From: Circinella umbellata
Lineage: Eukaryota > Mucoromycota > Mucoromycetes > Mucorales > Lichtheimiaceae
Reading direction: 5' to 3'
DNA: 64,000 nt
Assembly: GCA_025093555.1 (NCBI GenBank)
Contig: JAIWNF010000004.1
Coordinates: 744,001 to 808,000, forward strand
Shown piece after piece: positions 11,551-26,222 of the stretch. Position 1 is the stretch's first letter. The number at the start of each line of letters is the position of its first letter. The notes beneath the pieces were generated by a model, which did not search any database, was not told the DNA's origin, and worked only from the letters and a program-made list of their open reading frames with translations. Made by a program: the position numbers and the translations under genes.

Positions 11551-12830
11551 GTTCCAGATAAAGATACATAGCAGATTGCCAAGTAACTTATACAAGATCA
11601 GGTGTTCTTGAAGCTCCTTTACTTTTGTGGCATCCCTGAGCCTGCATTCATGGTCGTCAGCCATGAGTAATACACGGAGCATGTAGCCTTGGATCCTAGT
11701 ACATTATCTGTGGTATGAACTGCACTATTTGTAAGCCCTTTTCTACATCAGGTCCATTCGTAAAAAATCGTTGCTAGTGTACATGTATATATGGTGCATA
11801 CACTTTAAAACCTAAATGATTTTTTGTTCAATTTGAAACGGTTATAAACAAGTGTAATTGCGATTAAAACGTAAAATAAACTATTGAAATTTAAAAGATA
11901 CAGTAGCTAAGAATAAAACTAATGGATTAGTTTTTGTAATCTTAACTGAAAATATTTATTTATAAACTTCTAAAGTTGGGATGTAGCTTACCATTTTGGC
12001 TGGAGAGGTTCTATGGTCAAGCCCAAATTGAAACATTGAGGATGGACATCATATGTCAGTACTATATTTTTCTGAAAAAAATATATATAATTTCAGTATA
12101 TCCTGATCCCAAAAGAGATTCCCTCCTCTTTATTCAAATCTCCTGCCAATAAAAGTTGAGCATAATAAATAAAATGAAATTGAAACATTTACTAAGAAAA
12201 TTTAGGTTCTAAAATGTATGCACCATAATCATAAAAAGAGGTTTTAAAATACAGATACATGTTTTCCTATTGGTTAAACATAATTCCTACCAATTATATA
12301 ATATTTAGATGTTGCAAATTCACTCTTCCAGCCAAAGGTACGTAGCCAGCTTTGAAGTCATAAAACTTGTTTTTTTGAAAGATAAAAAATAAGTAATCCA
12401 CTACTTTTGTTCTTAAAGTCCCTAAAAACATCAATAGTGGAAGTCTTTATGCTTTATAATGATATAGAAAAGTAGTAGTAATTCACAAAAATGGTATAAA
12501 ATTGTAAATTATAAGCAGTGTGTACCATAACGTCTTTTTTACTGTATATTTTATCATTATCAATGGGGAATATCTTGATATTGCTATCAAATTGAAGAAC
12601 ATGTACGTGGGACTGGATGCTCAACAGATTTTGTTCGAATTTGTTCAAGGTTTTAGACAGTATCATCAACATCTACGCCCTATAAGATAATTGACTCATG
12701 TTCACACAGAAACAAGCATTTCTTTCCCTGGAATAGGTGACTTTTTTCCTATTTCTCAAAATTATTTAATGGCGGCAGTCCCACCCCTAGGAACCTTGCT
12801 AGAGGTGCGTCTTGGTCGAATCCAAGTATT
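11551..12830 (-). pseudogene. Probable decayed multi-exon gene of unknown family
   Basis: On the minus strand several segments read as plausible protein, separated by intron-like AT-rich DNA. In order they are TWIRPRRTSSKVPRGG (near 12820-12775), a frame with SKTLNKFEQNLLSIQS (12672-12454), YDFKAGYVPLAGRVNLQ (near 12360-12305), TYDVHPQCFNLGLTIEP (near 12055-12005), GPDVEKGLQIVQF (near 11755-11700) and RVLLMADDHECRLRD (near 11680-11630). The last two join only through a one-base frame change, and stops interrupt other segments. I do not recognise the family. The alternative is chance open frames; the somewhat higher GC and protein-like residues argue against that but do not exclude it. Confidence 0.42.
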
Positions 12831-13715
12831 ATTATCATTTTGAAGATACAAATTTTATAACTATGAGTATAAAACCAATATATGAAAAAGGAACCAGGAC
12901 AGTACGTAATAATATTTAGCAAGAGCAATACTTATATACTTACTAGCCCGATTACAGCGAATTTTTAAAGTATATTGAGAATGTTACACCAGAGTTAATT
13001 CCAAAAAAAAAAGAAAAAAAGACAAAAGGTCTCAATCGATGTCATGAATCATAACGTATCATAATGATCTATCTTAGTTAAAAACATCTTAGTTAGCTAT
13101 TATATAATTATAATATGTTTTACATACTTTTATGGAAACATATTGCACAAGAACAGGTAGACTTGTCAAGTTATTATGTAGCTTTTTTTGTTGATGTTGT
13201 TTTTATTATACAACTGTCATTGTTGTCGCTAATCATAAGCGAAAAAAAAAGTTAAAGACGTTATGTTGAATTCGATTAATATTTCATCACGTATGTATAA
13301 TCATAACGTCCCTTGTAATAAAAACTGGTATTATTGATGGGATTTATTGTTACTACGTATTGAACGTTTACAATCGCATTGTACATACAATGGAGGATTC
13401 TATGATGAAGAAATAACATCCAGCCAAAAAAAAAAGCCAGTACCAGAATTTGATACCAATATTCTAAAGTCTAAATATCTGCACTATCTAAATAAGTTTA
13501 TTTAAAGATGAACTATTTGTTACCAATATCACACATGGTTACGCAGCAATCTACATAGCTGTCAAAAATTATAATCAAAAGTGACTGGTGCATCTTATTT
13601 TTTGGGTACCTACCTTTTGCCACAAAACTCCGAGATCATTTCTGCTGGAAAAAAAAAAAAAAAAGTCGCAGTATACACAATTTTTTTTCCTCTTTTTAAT
13701 TTTTACATAAAAAAA
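12831..13715. other. Spacer and promoter region of PRP43
   Basis: This AT-rich sequence carries no recognised gene. The 50 bases before the PRP43 ATG contain a long A run followed by a T-rich pyrimidine tract, a common feature upstream of starts in this window. Confidence 0.5.
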
Positions 13716-16503
<2,788 letters not shown>

Positions 16504-16961
16504 ATTAGCTTGTCCTTTTTTCATAAAATAATTTCTTTTTACATGTTGTTCTTTCTATTCATCCATAATTGTTAAAAATAATTGTCTGCATCCACCCTTT
16601 ATTAAATATATATATATTATAATCGAATACATCATCTTGTTTCATTTTTAATCAAAAAATTGTTTTAATATCTTGGGGGAGGGGGGTTTTGCTTTTTTAG
16701 TTTGTTTTAAAAGCTTAAAACCATGTATATCTCTTCTAATGAAAGCATCACTTGTTAAGAACATTTATTTTTTATTACGTTTCCATGGCGACACGCATTA
16801 AGAAACACGTTTACTTTTCACAATCAGCGGAGTTCTCTCGTGACGCCCTATCAAAAAGTTGGAGACAGTGTGCTTACACCAACAGGTACACGTAATAACG
16901 TTCAACAACTTTCTTTTTTTTTTTTTTTTTTTTAACTTCTTTTCTTTTTTAAATAACTGAC
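16504..16961. other. Spacer between PRP43 and proteasome alpha2 gene
   Basis: It contains the 3' end of PRP43 transcripts and the promoter of the next plus-strand gene. A G-rich run lies near 16675-16687 and a 23-base T run near 16913-16933, just before the start codon. No other gene is seen. Confidence 0.55.
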
Positions 16962-18092
16962 ATGGCTGATCGATATAGTTTCTCATTAACAACCTTTTCA
17001 CCTTCGGGTAAACTAGTTCAGATTGAATATGCTTTCAATGCTGTTTCTCAAGGTGTAACTAGTGTTGGCATCAAAGGTTAATATCAAGGATAACATTTTG
17101 GACGTGTTCATTATTATTACTGCATAACAATTTTCTTTTTTTTTTAACAATTGCGATCCTCTTTATATATATATATATCTTTCTTTTTATAATATTAGCT
17201 ACCAATGGTGTCGTAATTGCCACAGAAAAAAAATCAGCATCTAACCTTGTAGACGATTCAACATTGGAAAAAGTTGCCATGATTTGTCCTAATATTGGTA
17301 TGGTGTATTCTGGCATGGGTCCTGATTTCCGTGTTTTGGTATCTAAGGCACGTAAGGCTGCACAACAATATAAACGAGTTTATATGGAAGAACCACCTAC
17401 ACGTATTTTGGTTCAAGAAGTAGCAAGTGTTATGCAAGAATATACCCAAAGCGGGTAAGACAGAAGAAACTCTTCTTTTTTATAACTGGAAGAATAGAAT
17501 AGTTTGAATCTTTATATATTAACAAACAAAATGTTAATATTAAATTATATAGTGGTGTTCGTCCTTTCGGTGTGTCTTTATTGATTATTGGTCATGATGA
17601 TGTTACTGGACCCTCTTTATATCAAGTTGATCCTTCAGGCTCATACTGGGCATGGAAAGCAAGTGCAATTGGAAAGAATATGATCAATGCAAAGACCTTT
17701 TTGGAAAAACGGTAATAAAGGAATAAATATTTAAGGGGGCTCTATTGTATATATGTGATAGTAGAAAAAATTAAGTATATATTATTTGTTTATTAGATAC
17801 AATGAAGAAATGGAACTTGAAGATGCTGTACACACTGCTATTCTGACAGTAAGTTATTAAAAGTGACGAAAAAAAAACATTCAATATCTTTTGTGATATT
17901 AAAACTTACATAATAATTTCATCATGATAGCTCAAGGAAGGTTTCGAAGGACAAATGACAGAAAATAGTGTGGAAATTGGTATTATTGGTGAAAGCACAG
18001 TGGGAGTATATGGTGGTGAACGAAAGACAATGCCATTATTCCGAAAATTGAGCTTGAATGAAGTTCGAGATTATTTGGCAAACATTGCTTAA
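16962..18092 (+). CDS. PRE8: 20S proteasome subunit alpha2 (Pre8/PSMA2)
   Basis: Five exons (16962-17076, 17199-17454, 17553-17711, 17797-17848, 17931-18092) give 247 residues, the usual length for alpha2 subunits. The N-terminus has the alpha-type signature [21 protein letters not shown], in which [10 protein letters not shown] and QIEYA are diagnostic. The rest follows the family: [33 protein letters not shown] and [14 protein letters not shown]. Alpha subunits form the outer rings of the core particle and gate substrate entry; they carry no catalytic threonine, and none is present here. The first intron uses a weaker donor (GTTAAT). The gene converges on the ubiquitin protease gene, whose stop is 260 bp away, so two proteolysis genes are neighbours, perhaps by chance. 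Confidence 0.97.
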
Positions 18093-18100
18093 ACAACCCA

Positions 18101-18119
18101 CCACACACACACACACACA
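18101..18119. repeat. (CA)n microsatellite
   Basis: A run of alternating C and A lies directly after the proteasome alpha2 stop codon, in the presumed 3' UTR. Confidence 0.9.
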
Positions 18120-18352
18120 TATCAATAAATAATGAGTCTCCTTTTTTTTTAACTTTTGCGGAAACATTTAACAACATATTTTTTTTTATTATTACTATTA
18201 AAAACAAGAGGGTGATCAAACTTTTTCTTTTCTATACGTCATAATAATCATCCGCCATTCATCATATTTTATCTTTATTTGTTTGTTTTTTGAGAAAGCT
18301 GTATTATTTATATATATATATAATTCTTGAAGTTTTTTTGTTGTTTTCTTTT

Positions 18353-20881
18353 TTATACATCACGTTCATAAAATAACATATACGCTTCACTTGATAATAC
18401 GGTAACCAAATCTACTTCTTCTATAAGTTCATCACTACATCGCCAGAAAGTAGTTGGTTTCTTAGGTGCTGGATCTTCTTGTCCCGGAGCCCGTCGTACA
18501 TCTTGTCCCGTCGGTAATTTTTTACGTCGATAAGTAATAAAATGTCCAGAATCATGATTACCATAATGTACAATAACTGCCGTTAATCGATAAGGAATAG
18601 TTCTTACAGTGGGTGTTGACATAGAAGGCAATGCATTGTGAACCAAATCATCATCTTTATTAACAAGAGCCACATTTAAACCATCCCGACCATGAACAAA
18701 TCGATGTCCTGCTGCCATGTTACGTAAATAGACTAAACTGGTTCGACTGATTCTTGACTGAGATAAGCTGGTTTGTGACGGTGGTGGTGTACTGAGTGAA
18801 GCAGCTGGATCACTCGTATTTAGGAAGCCATTCGTTGTATAAGGTGCCAAATCAAGGTATTCAGGGAATCGAACGTTACAATGATTTTTTTGAATTATAC
18901 CGGATGGATGATATACGGAACGGGATAAATGGAAACATAGAGATTTAGGTGGGTTTGCAAACATGGTTTGTTTGGTTGTACATGATGTTGTCCTTGGTGT
19001 AGTCAAAGGAATACCTGGCTAATAATAATAAAATTGCATGAGGATGCTATTGATTCATTTTTTTTTTTTTAGAATTGAATAGTTAAAAAGTATTTTACCA
19101 AAGGAGCTTCAACATTATATTTCATGGCATCTTTTATAACTTGTATTTTGCCTTTAAGTTCTTGTTTATCGTCTTCAGATAGCATGGAGTCTGATGATGC
19201 TGAAACTTTCGCAAGTTCTTCCATCAATGAATCTAAGGTAGCCATAAGCATACATTTTCGGCATCGGAAATCCGTCAACACATCCACTTTGGTATATGTA
19301 TCAATGCAACTTTCAAGTGTGCAGCTCAGCTATAATTTTCATGACGATAGGTTTTTTTTTTCTTTAGTTAGCCAAAATAAAATAAAAAGATAATACTTTC
19401 AAATGAGAAAAAATAAAATAAAACTTACTGTTTGGGGAATCGTCAATGATATATTATCAAACGTACTATGGCGAATAGGTGCCTACAAAAGAAAAAAAAA
19501 TCACGCAAATAAAATATGGTAAGTTATTTATTTCATTATTTTGGGATTCTCTATCAAATTCAAACTTACTGTATAACCACATTTCATACAACTAATTTTA
19601 GTAGCAGTCAATCCAGTAAATGGACTTTTTGGTCGACGAGGTCTTGTTCTTAAATATCCACCCGCAGTAGATACAGAAAAACAACTCCACATGGAACCTG
19701 TTGTACCCATAGATGATACTGAAGATGTTTCAAAATGATCAAAATTGGGATCCTAAAATAGAGAGGGGAAATAACATGGCGTGAGCTTTTTTCTTATTGA
19801 ATAAATTTTCCTTCTTATAATCTATACTTACATTATCAATAGCCATTTTACGAACAGCTCCAGCATCTAAAAGAGATGAAGGTTCATCACGATATTGAAC
19901 CTCCTCTTCTGAAGTTAAAGCATGAGAAATAACTTGAAACAGTTCTTGTGCGTCCTTTGTTTAAGTCCGGGAAAATAAAAAGTAAAAAGAATGAGCTGAT
20001 ATGATCTTTTCCACCTTCTCCCACAAAAAAACTTCCTAAATAATATCATACCTGTTGGTCTCGATTAACCTTTCCATTCGTTTTTCTTTCTAAAGCATGA
20101 ACTATATCTGTTGGTGTCATTGTCCGGGGCTTAGCCAATGGTCTGTTTAGCACTAATTAACATTACATATTATTATTAATCAATTACATTATGCTCAATC
20201 AAGATTATTATTATTATTGAAACTCACTTTCAATGGTTGTATATAAAGCATAAGCAACAGATTCTAAAACGTCGTCGTTTCTTATAAATTCAATTCTTTC
20301 AATTTCATCTCCTCGTTCATCTACACGTTCAGCCTAATAATATCATTCCATTATTATATATTCATATTCATATTCATATATTTCTTTTTCTTTTTTTTTT
20401 TGCTCGCTTACAAGATAAGACCGAAGTGATGTTACAGTAGCTAAAGCCTAATAATAATGATAATAATAACAAACAAATAAAAAGGGGGAGAAGAAAGGTT
20501 AGTAAACTATCTTTTTGATAACAATAAATTGTTTCATATTGTCTTCTTTTTACCTGAAGTACTGAATTAATAAAACATGAATTTCCAGTATTCGTCAAAC
20601 CCATAATATATCTTCCATCCCGTTCTATTATTCCCCCCCCCCATCCCAATTCAAAAAAAAAAGAGTAATTAAATTATTAGACAATGTTAAATGAATTTGT
20701 TTATTATTATTATTATAAAAAAAACAAACAAACCTCTCAAGATTCTACTCTTTATTCGTCTCCGTCGACGTCTCGTATCTGTACTAGTAGACGAAGATAA
20801 TGCATAACCAGATGCAGCAAGAGCAATACCGGTGATTGCTGCTAGAGCGGGATAATGATAATTAGAAGACGACGATGCCAT
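18353..20881 (-). CDS. Membrane-anchored ubiquitin-specific protease (USP30/Ubp16-like)
   Basis: Ten exons (20881-20734, 20624-20554, 20447-20412, 20333-20228, 20152-20052, 19954-19832, 19752-19570, 19482-19429, 19329-19099, 19018-18353) give 572 residues. A single hydrophobic segment (10-28) and an arginine run (37-42) precede the peptidase domain. The Cys box GLTNTGNSCF has its catalytic cysteine at about 66. The His box HDSGHFITYRR has its histidine near 510, followed by WRCSDELIEEVD and AYMLFYE. CMKC and CRKC pairs look like the structural zinc site of the USP fingers. The family removes ubiquitin from substrates. An N-terminal anchor plus a basic cluster is the architecture of USP30 and yeast Ubp16 on the mitochondrial outer membrane, so that location is inferred. 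The first intron donor is the weaker GTTTGT. Confidence 0.92.
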
Positions 20882-21893
20882 ATATATACTATATATTTAA
20901 TTTATTCTTTCTTTCTTTCTTTCTTTCTTTTTAAATCGTCTTTGTTAATTTGGGACAACAATAAATTTCAACAAGGAATAATAAATGTATATAAAAAAGA
21001 AAAGGCGGAGGTCAAGTAACCAAAAAAAAAAAATGGAAGAAAGAAATAGAGGAATAAAAAAAAAAACGTTCTCTGTTTTTGTTTCTTTTCTTGTAATAAT
21101 AATAATAATAATAACGTGAGTAAAATAAATTTGTTGTTGGGCTCCAAAAAAAGATAGACAGAGAGTTGAGAGAGAGAGAGCAAAAAAAAGTAAACAGTTA
21201 AAAAACGGAACTCATCCATCGGAAGATCTTTTTATGGATTCCTTGTATGACCCAAAAATTAACATATAAGATTAATGGAATGAAAAAGAGTGGACTAACG
21301 CATGTGGAGTTCTTTCTTCTTCTTTACTTTATAATGAACTTATGTTCGTGTGTATTAGTTTGTATATAAAAGGGGAAATAGGATGAAACCCCCTTGCAGA
21401 AAAGACACTTTATATAACTCAAAAAAAGTGGCGTTCATTATATTTCTTTTTAGGCGGGTTAAATAAAAAGAGAAATCGCTTCTTTTGTTGGACCACATGA
21501 TATGAAAAGTAACTTACGATTCCTTTTCATGGTTATCTTAAATAATAATCAGATAGACAAGTAAAATTAGGATAAATGATCAAGTAAAGATAGTTATTAT
21601 TGTTCCAATAAGTAATAATAATAATAAGAAGAAGAAGAAATGTGTTGTCGATTTAATATTATCTTGTGATACAAAAGATTCACTAAAATGATATGCAGTT
21701 GAGGACCTTTTCTTTTACAATTCAGCTCTTAAAGTTTTACTCCCTTTTCTCTTTTAAACTTTAGAAGCTAAAAAAGCTTTTATTAATTTAATAATAACAA
21801 TAATAATAAGAAAATAAATAATAAGAATAATAAAATATTTTTTTTCTTTTTTCTTTTTCTCTCTCTTTTATCTTTTTTTGACATATTGAATAA
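20882..21893. promoter_or_regulatory. Bidirectional spacer between the USP gene and an unknown gene
   Basis: The two flanking genes diverge, so both promoters lie in these 1.0 kb. The sequence has a (TTTC)n run at 20905-20931, (AAT)n stretches, a TATATAAAAGG sequence near 21362-21372 and a long T/C-rich tract just before the plus-strand ATG. No gene is seen inside it. No specific factor site was identified. Confidence 0.5.
20905..20931. repeat. (TTTC)n microsatellite
   Basis: A short run of TTTC units lies about 25 bp upstream of the USP start codon and reads as a GAAA-rich tract on the coding strand. Confidence 0.9.
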
Positions 21894-22796
21894 ATGGAAA
21901 CGTGTGTCGCGTCGTACACTTCACCTCATCACTCTTCTAATGAGGTGCCACCTTCTCCCACAAACTCAAACTCTTCCAATCTTGACAATCACACAATCTT
22001 AACTTCTTCAACAACAACAACAACTATTCTCACTTCACCTACTTCACCTACTACCCCTACTCCTACATCAACCACAAATAAAAATGTTATTACTAGAGAA
22101 GCAAACAAGACTGTATCAACAATAGAAAATGAAAAGGATGAAATAATTCAAATCAATACACCACCAGCAACACCTACTTCACCACGACGTATTAATCAAC
22201 TTCATCGACGTCTTTCTCGATATCCATCCACCACTTTATCTGATTTGATTCCTGCAGCCACTGCTGCATTAAAAGCATCTCAACAATTAAAAAAAGAAAC
22301 TGACCGATCAATAGCTGAAGAAGGACAAGATCAATATCAACAACAAAATGGAACAGGTGAACAAGTACTTGGATCCACCTTTGCAAGAGCACTAGCCAAA
22401 GTACGAGTGCAAGTTAAAACAAAACAATTAAAAGAAAAATATTTGACTTTGGAATGGGTTCGTCTTGCATTAGCATTACCTGTAGATGAATCCATTATAA
22501 ATAATAGTAAACATCCTTTACCTCCAATGAAAAAGAAATATGTCGATCCAGAACAATTATTACAAGAACAACAGCAACGAACAAGAATTACGCGAGAAGA
22601 ATGGGATGATGATGGTAATACTATTCGAATGATTGCTTTAAAAACTTTGAAAGGTCGTACAGGCGAAATAGCAACTTGGTATGAATGGAAAATAGATAAA
22701 TCCAAATTTACAATGGAACAAGTTGAATCTAAAGTAGATCGATTAAGGACAAGAATTCAAGAAAAGAAACAAACTATTTCTACTTTTATTACTTAA
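21894..22796 (+). CDS. Uncharacterised 300-residue protein
   Basis: A single open frame of 300 codons without introns starts at an ATG after a long pyrimidine tract. Residues 1-100 are Ser/Thr/Pro-rich with poly-Thr runs and are probably disordered. There follow an arginine-rich patch (RRINQLHRRLSRYP), a helix-rich middle containing LSDLIPAATAALKAS, an ordered part including YLTLEWVRLALALPVDE, and a charged C-terminal helix (about 270-295) that could form a coiled coil. I do not recognise the family and find no catalytic motif, signal peptide or membrane segment. The size, the absence of internal stops and the change from low complexity to ordered sequence support a real gene. It converges on the F-box gene. 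Confidence 0.72.
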   Translation: METCVASYTSPHHSSNEVPPSPTNSNSSNLDNHTILTSSTTTTTILTSPTSPTTPTPTSTTNKNVITREANKTVSTIENEKDEIIQINTPPATPTSPRRINQLHRRLSRYPSTTLSDLIPAATAALKASQQLKKETDRSIAEEGQDQYQQQNGTGEQVLGSTFARALAKVRVQVKTKQLKEKYLTLEWVRLALALPVDESIINNSKHPLPPMKKKYVDPEQLLQEQQQRTRITREEWDDDGNTIRMIALKTLKGRTGEIATWYEWKIDKSKFTMEQVESKVDRLRTRIQEKKQTISTFIT

Positions 22797-23406
22797 TTTT
22801 TTTTTTATCATTACTATTATTCTTTATATCAATTTATGTTTTGTATATATCATATTTTCTTAATATCCTCATTTATCCACACACATATACTACCCTCTCT
22901 ATCGCTTTTCTTTTTTTTTCTTTATCTTTTTCTTAGTATTTGATATTGATATTGATATTGTTATTGTTATTGCTATTGCTATTATATATAAATATATATA
23001 GTTTATATTATTATATATATAAAAAAAATGGGTTGCTTTTGACAGCTTCAAAAAAAAAAAGTTATAAGAGTGTAAGTGTAAAGAAAAAACATGAACAGAA
23101 TAAAATGTAATATATGTAAATATCAAAAAGAGAAGAGAAGAAAGACGAGTAGGGGAAATAAGGTTTCGCGTATGTTTTTCTTAAAAAAAACCAGGGGCAT
23201 GTTACTACATGAAAGTGGGGACAAAGAAAGAAAAAGAGGATGGGCAACGCATATATATAAAAAGAAAAGCACTTTAGTATTTCTCAATGAATGTGCAGAA
23301 AAATAAGGTTCTTCAAAGAAAAAGAAATGTGAACTAGTGACAAAACGGCTGATACTACGTATAGAATATTAATAAAATGAAAAATGGATAATGAAAAATG
23401 AAAAAT
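22797..23406. other. Convergent 3' spacer
   Basis: Both neighbouring genes end here. The sequence is AT-rich, with (GATATT)n/(TTATTG)n-like runs at about 22937-22985 and purine-rich stretches near 23125-23260. The small open frames on either strand lack any domain and are regarded as noncoding. Confidence 0.55.
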
Positions 23407-24864
23407 CTAAGGAATGTTATTTTGATCTGCCAACAAATGGGAATTGACAAACTGTTTTCGTATTTCTTGTAATTCTTCTAAATCCAATGCAAGTGTTTTA
23501 TTTGGCAACACTTTTTTACGTATCATCAAAGGTCGTCGTCTTCTTAATGCTACTGCATCAACTCCACGCCAAACTACTATTGGGACATCCTGTACCATCC
23601 AAGAAACCATCTCTAGATGAACTAATTCTCTACATCGTTGTAAAATACCAACAATGCTACCGTGATCCTCCTCTTCTTCTTCTTCTTCTTCTTGTACTTC
23701 CCCTATTCCATTCATCATTATCCATGGTTGACGACGCTGTCGTTGCTGTGCACTAGATTGATTATTACGAACAGTTGATCTATTTCTCGTTGCCATGGTA
23801 TTATCATTAATTGTAGTGGGTTGTAACGTAGGTGACGATCCATCTACACGATTGTGATAGTTACCATTGTTACTTATCGACAACGTCGATGACTGTCCTT
23901 GCTGTTGCTGCTGCTGCTGTTGCTGTTGTGTCATATTAGTATTATTTGTCACTGTGGTCGTGGTAGTACCAGCGCGTATAGTCAGATTCTTTACATGGGT
24001 AGCATGCTCGGCAACCGATTTTAAAGTTTCCCGACCATCACATCGTATCGATAGTTTATATAATTGCGGACCATAATATGCAATTGTATCACAAAGAACT
24101 GACTCACTGACTTGTTGTAACGAAATCGTTAATTCTTTAATACAAGCACAGTATTCTGTAAGACTTTTAATAGCTGTTGTATTTGCACCAATGACACGAT
24201 TACGATTAGCACCCAGGTCAACACATTCAAGATTAGGTAATCGTTTAAATAGACTACTCACTGCTGCCTCACTAAAGTCCGTCCAGCAGAAATTGAGATG
24301 TCGGGTATTAGAAAATAATGCAGTGGTTGACGAAGATGTATTGGAAAGTGATAAAAGTGAGGTAGAAGAAGACGAACGACGGGAAAGAAAAGTTGTTGGT
24401 GCTGAATTCTGTTGTCCACGTTGATTGACCAATGATTCATGCGTTAGGTTGCAATAATGAAGTTCAAGACATTCAATATTTGGAAGGGCAGCTGCAAGAC
24501 GGGATAAATAATCGACAGATAAAGAATCAAAGTTGCTCAGAGTCAATACACGGACGTTATTAGTTGCAGTCAGTAAGTCAGCAAAATCACGAGCAAGCCA
24601 AAGGTTATTATTTGCGTAACTTTTCAAGGTTAATTTTCGAGTATGTGTCTGCATGATCTCCTTTAGTTTATTATTTCGTTGGATTCCTTCTTCTAATTGA
24701 CGGACATGAGTTCGAAACCCTAATTGTAAATGACTATATAACGTAGGACTGGTCAAGTCATATGCAAGATGACAAGTCTGACTAAACCGAGCCAATGACT
24801 GTCTAGGTAACATTACAAACACAAGTTGTAGTAGTTCCTGTGGTAGCTGTAACAAAAATGACAT
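23407..24864 (-). CDS. F-box / leucine-rich-repeat protein
   Basis: One exon of 485 residues. The start is the ATG at 24864 (MSFLLQLPQELL); an upstream in-frame TTG is not used. Residues 3-45 fit an F-box (LPQELLQLVFVMLPRQSLARF), the Skp1-binding module of SCF ubiquitin ligases. After it, repeated segments such as NVRVLTLSNFDSL, NIECLELHYCNLT and NLECVDLGANRNR show leucine-rich repeats that usually bind the substrate. The central part is interrupted by poly-Ser, poly-Thr and poly-Gln tracts, and by a glutamate run (EEEEEEEE) near residue 398. The repeats resume with ELVHLEMVSW. Substrates are unknown. It lies in tandem with QCR7, 455 bp downstream of that gene's stop. Confidence 0.85.
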   Translation of the reverse strand: MSFLLQLPQELLQLVFVMLPRQSLARFSQTCHLAYDLTSPTLYSHLQLGFRTHVRQLEEGIQRNNKLKEIMQTHTRKLTLKSYANNNLWLARDFADLLTATNNVRVLTLSNFDSLSVDYLSRLAAALPNIECLELHYCNLTHESLVNQRGQQNSAPTTFLSRRSSSSTSLLSLSNTSSSTTALFSNTRHLNFCWTDFSEAAVSSLFKRLPNLECVDLGANRNRVIGANTTAIKSLTEYCACIKELTISLQQVSESVLCDTIAYYGPQLYKLSIRCDGRETLKSVAEHATHVKNLTIRAGTTTTTVTNNTNMTQQQQQQQQQQGQSSTLSISNNGNYHNRVDGSSPTLQPTTINDNTMATRNRSTVRNNQSSAQQRQRRQPWIMMNGIGEVQEEEEEEEEDHGSIVGILQRCRELVHLEMVSWMVQDVPIVVWRGVDAVALRRRRPLMIRKKVLPNKTLALDLEELQEIRKQFVNSHLLADQNNIP

Positions 24865-25319
24865 GGTTGCATGCAAAAAAAAAAAAAGAAGATAAAGAAA
24901 GCAAGAGGGTTATCACTTGTTGGGAAACAGGGGGGGAGAGAAAGAGAAAGAAAAAAGACGAAAAGAAACAGCTGAATTACATAAAATAAATTTAGCTTTG
25001 AAAAAGTATACATGTATAAAATATGTACGCCCCACTTTTATTTTTATTTTTGCACACAATCATTACAAAAATGGATTGGAAACGTGAATATGAGTAAAAA
25101 AATCTAAGCCGAAATTTATTTATAATTTACTCGTACTTTTTTTTTGTGTGTGTGATAGCGATTGCATTTATGTGTGTGTGTCTGTGTCTGTGTGTGTATA
25201 CAAATTGGTTGTTGTTTATTATTCCATAATAAAATTAAATAAGGTCGTTCTTATATGAAAGTTTCTTTTGTTTTTATTGTTGGATGATGATGGGAAAGGT
25301 TTATTATTATTTTATTCTT
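24865..25319. other. Spacer between QCR7 and the F-box gene
   Basis: Both flanking genes are on the minus strand, so this holds the 3' end of QCR7 and the promoter of the F-box gene. It contains two (GT)n-like stretches at 25145-25154 and 25171-25198. No gene is seen. Confidence 0.55.
25145..25198. repeat. (GT)n-rich microsatellite
   Basis: Two GT-dinucleotide runs, the second including TCTGTGTC interruptions, lie in the spacer between QCR7 and the F-box gene. Confidence 0.85.
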
Positions 25320-26222
25320 CTAATGACGAGGGACAACCTTGATGTTATCGAAAGCATCACGTTCAGCAAATTCAGCAGCAACTTCATCAATATAAGGTTG
25401 AAGGTATCTCTTGTCCTATAATAATAAAAAAGATAATGAAATTGTAACTTTTTGTTAGTACCTTTCTTTAATCAAAACTAAACTCCTTGGTTTGTTTATA
25501 TTTTGGATAATCAATTTGCATAATTCTCCCTTTGTTTTATATATAAGTTCCATTTCTCCCCCTTTTTTTTTGTTGTTTTCTCATACATCATATATAATAA
25601 TGATGTTGTTTAGTGTTGTTATATTATGTTATATAGAGTTATATCACATTTTACTAATTTCTTCCTGTTCGTACAACCCAACCACTTATTTTTTTCTCCC
25701 TCCCGCTCTCTACATAATATTTTTCCCATTTCGATAATGAATTTCTTTTTTTTTTGAAAGATGCTTACAGCTTCTGGGGTAACCCATTGAGCCTTGGGCA
25801 AAATAGATTGGGTCAAAGAGCATTGTTGAGCGACGCGAATACGGTAAGCACGGTCGTAGGCTTCACGAGGTTCGGCCTTTTCGAGACGGCTGATAGCTTC
25901 TTGAACAATTTCACTTTCTTCAGCAAGCAAATCGTCATAACGGAGACCTAGTATCCATTTATTAATAATGACAAAGTTAAGAATTTATCGAGTTAATTTA
26001 ATATAAAAATAAAAATAAAAATGAGAAAAAAAAAAAAAACTTTTGTTTCGGATTCGTATAATGTGTGGCGTTCTATTATTATAAATTGAATGTAATAGGT
26101 ATGCGATAATTACCAATTTGTCTGTAAGCAGCAGCATTAGCGTAGACCTTGGCAGCAGGGGTCAAGATACCGCTAAGAAGCTTTGAGTTTTGAACCAAGC
26201 CTTTGAGACTAATGAAGGACAT
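25320..26222 (-). CDS. QCR7: Ubiquinol-cytochrome c reductase subunit 7 (14 kDa, complex III)
   Basis: Three exons (26222-26114, 25947-25769, 25415-25320) give 127 residues, the same length as yeast Qcr7. The sequence matches the family throughout: GLRYDDLLAEES at the first exon junction, AISRLEKAEPREAYDRAYRI, KAQWVTPEADKRYLQPYI and a C-terminal VAAEFAERDAF. Qcr7 is a small matrix-side subunit of the cytochrome bc1 complex, bound near cytochrome b and needed for assembly. There is no cleavable presequence of classical type, which agrees with the family. The start chosen is MSFISLKG; the longer open frame upstream lies in the leader. Confidence 0.95.

Noticed and set aside
12772..12830. GGTCGAATCC resembling the B box of a tRNA gene
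   Set aside because: One base of the T-loop consensus is missing, no A box or cloverleaf can be drawn, and the same bases read better as coding on the other strand (TWIRPRRTSS).
20374..20649. Open frame starting MGWGGGIIERDG around the USP Cys box
   Set aside because: The G-rich start lies in the intron; an AG acceptor at 20626-20625 joins the preceding exon in phase and keeps the membrane-anchored N-terminus.
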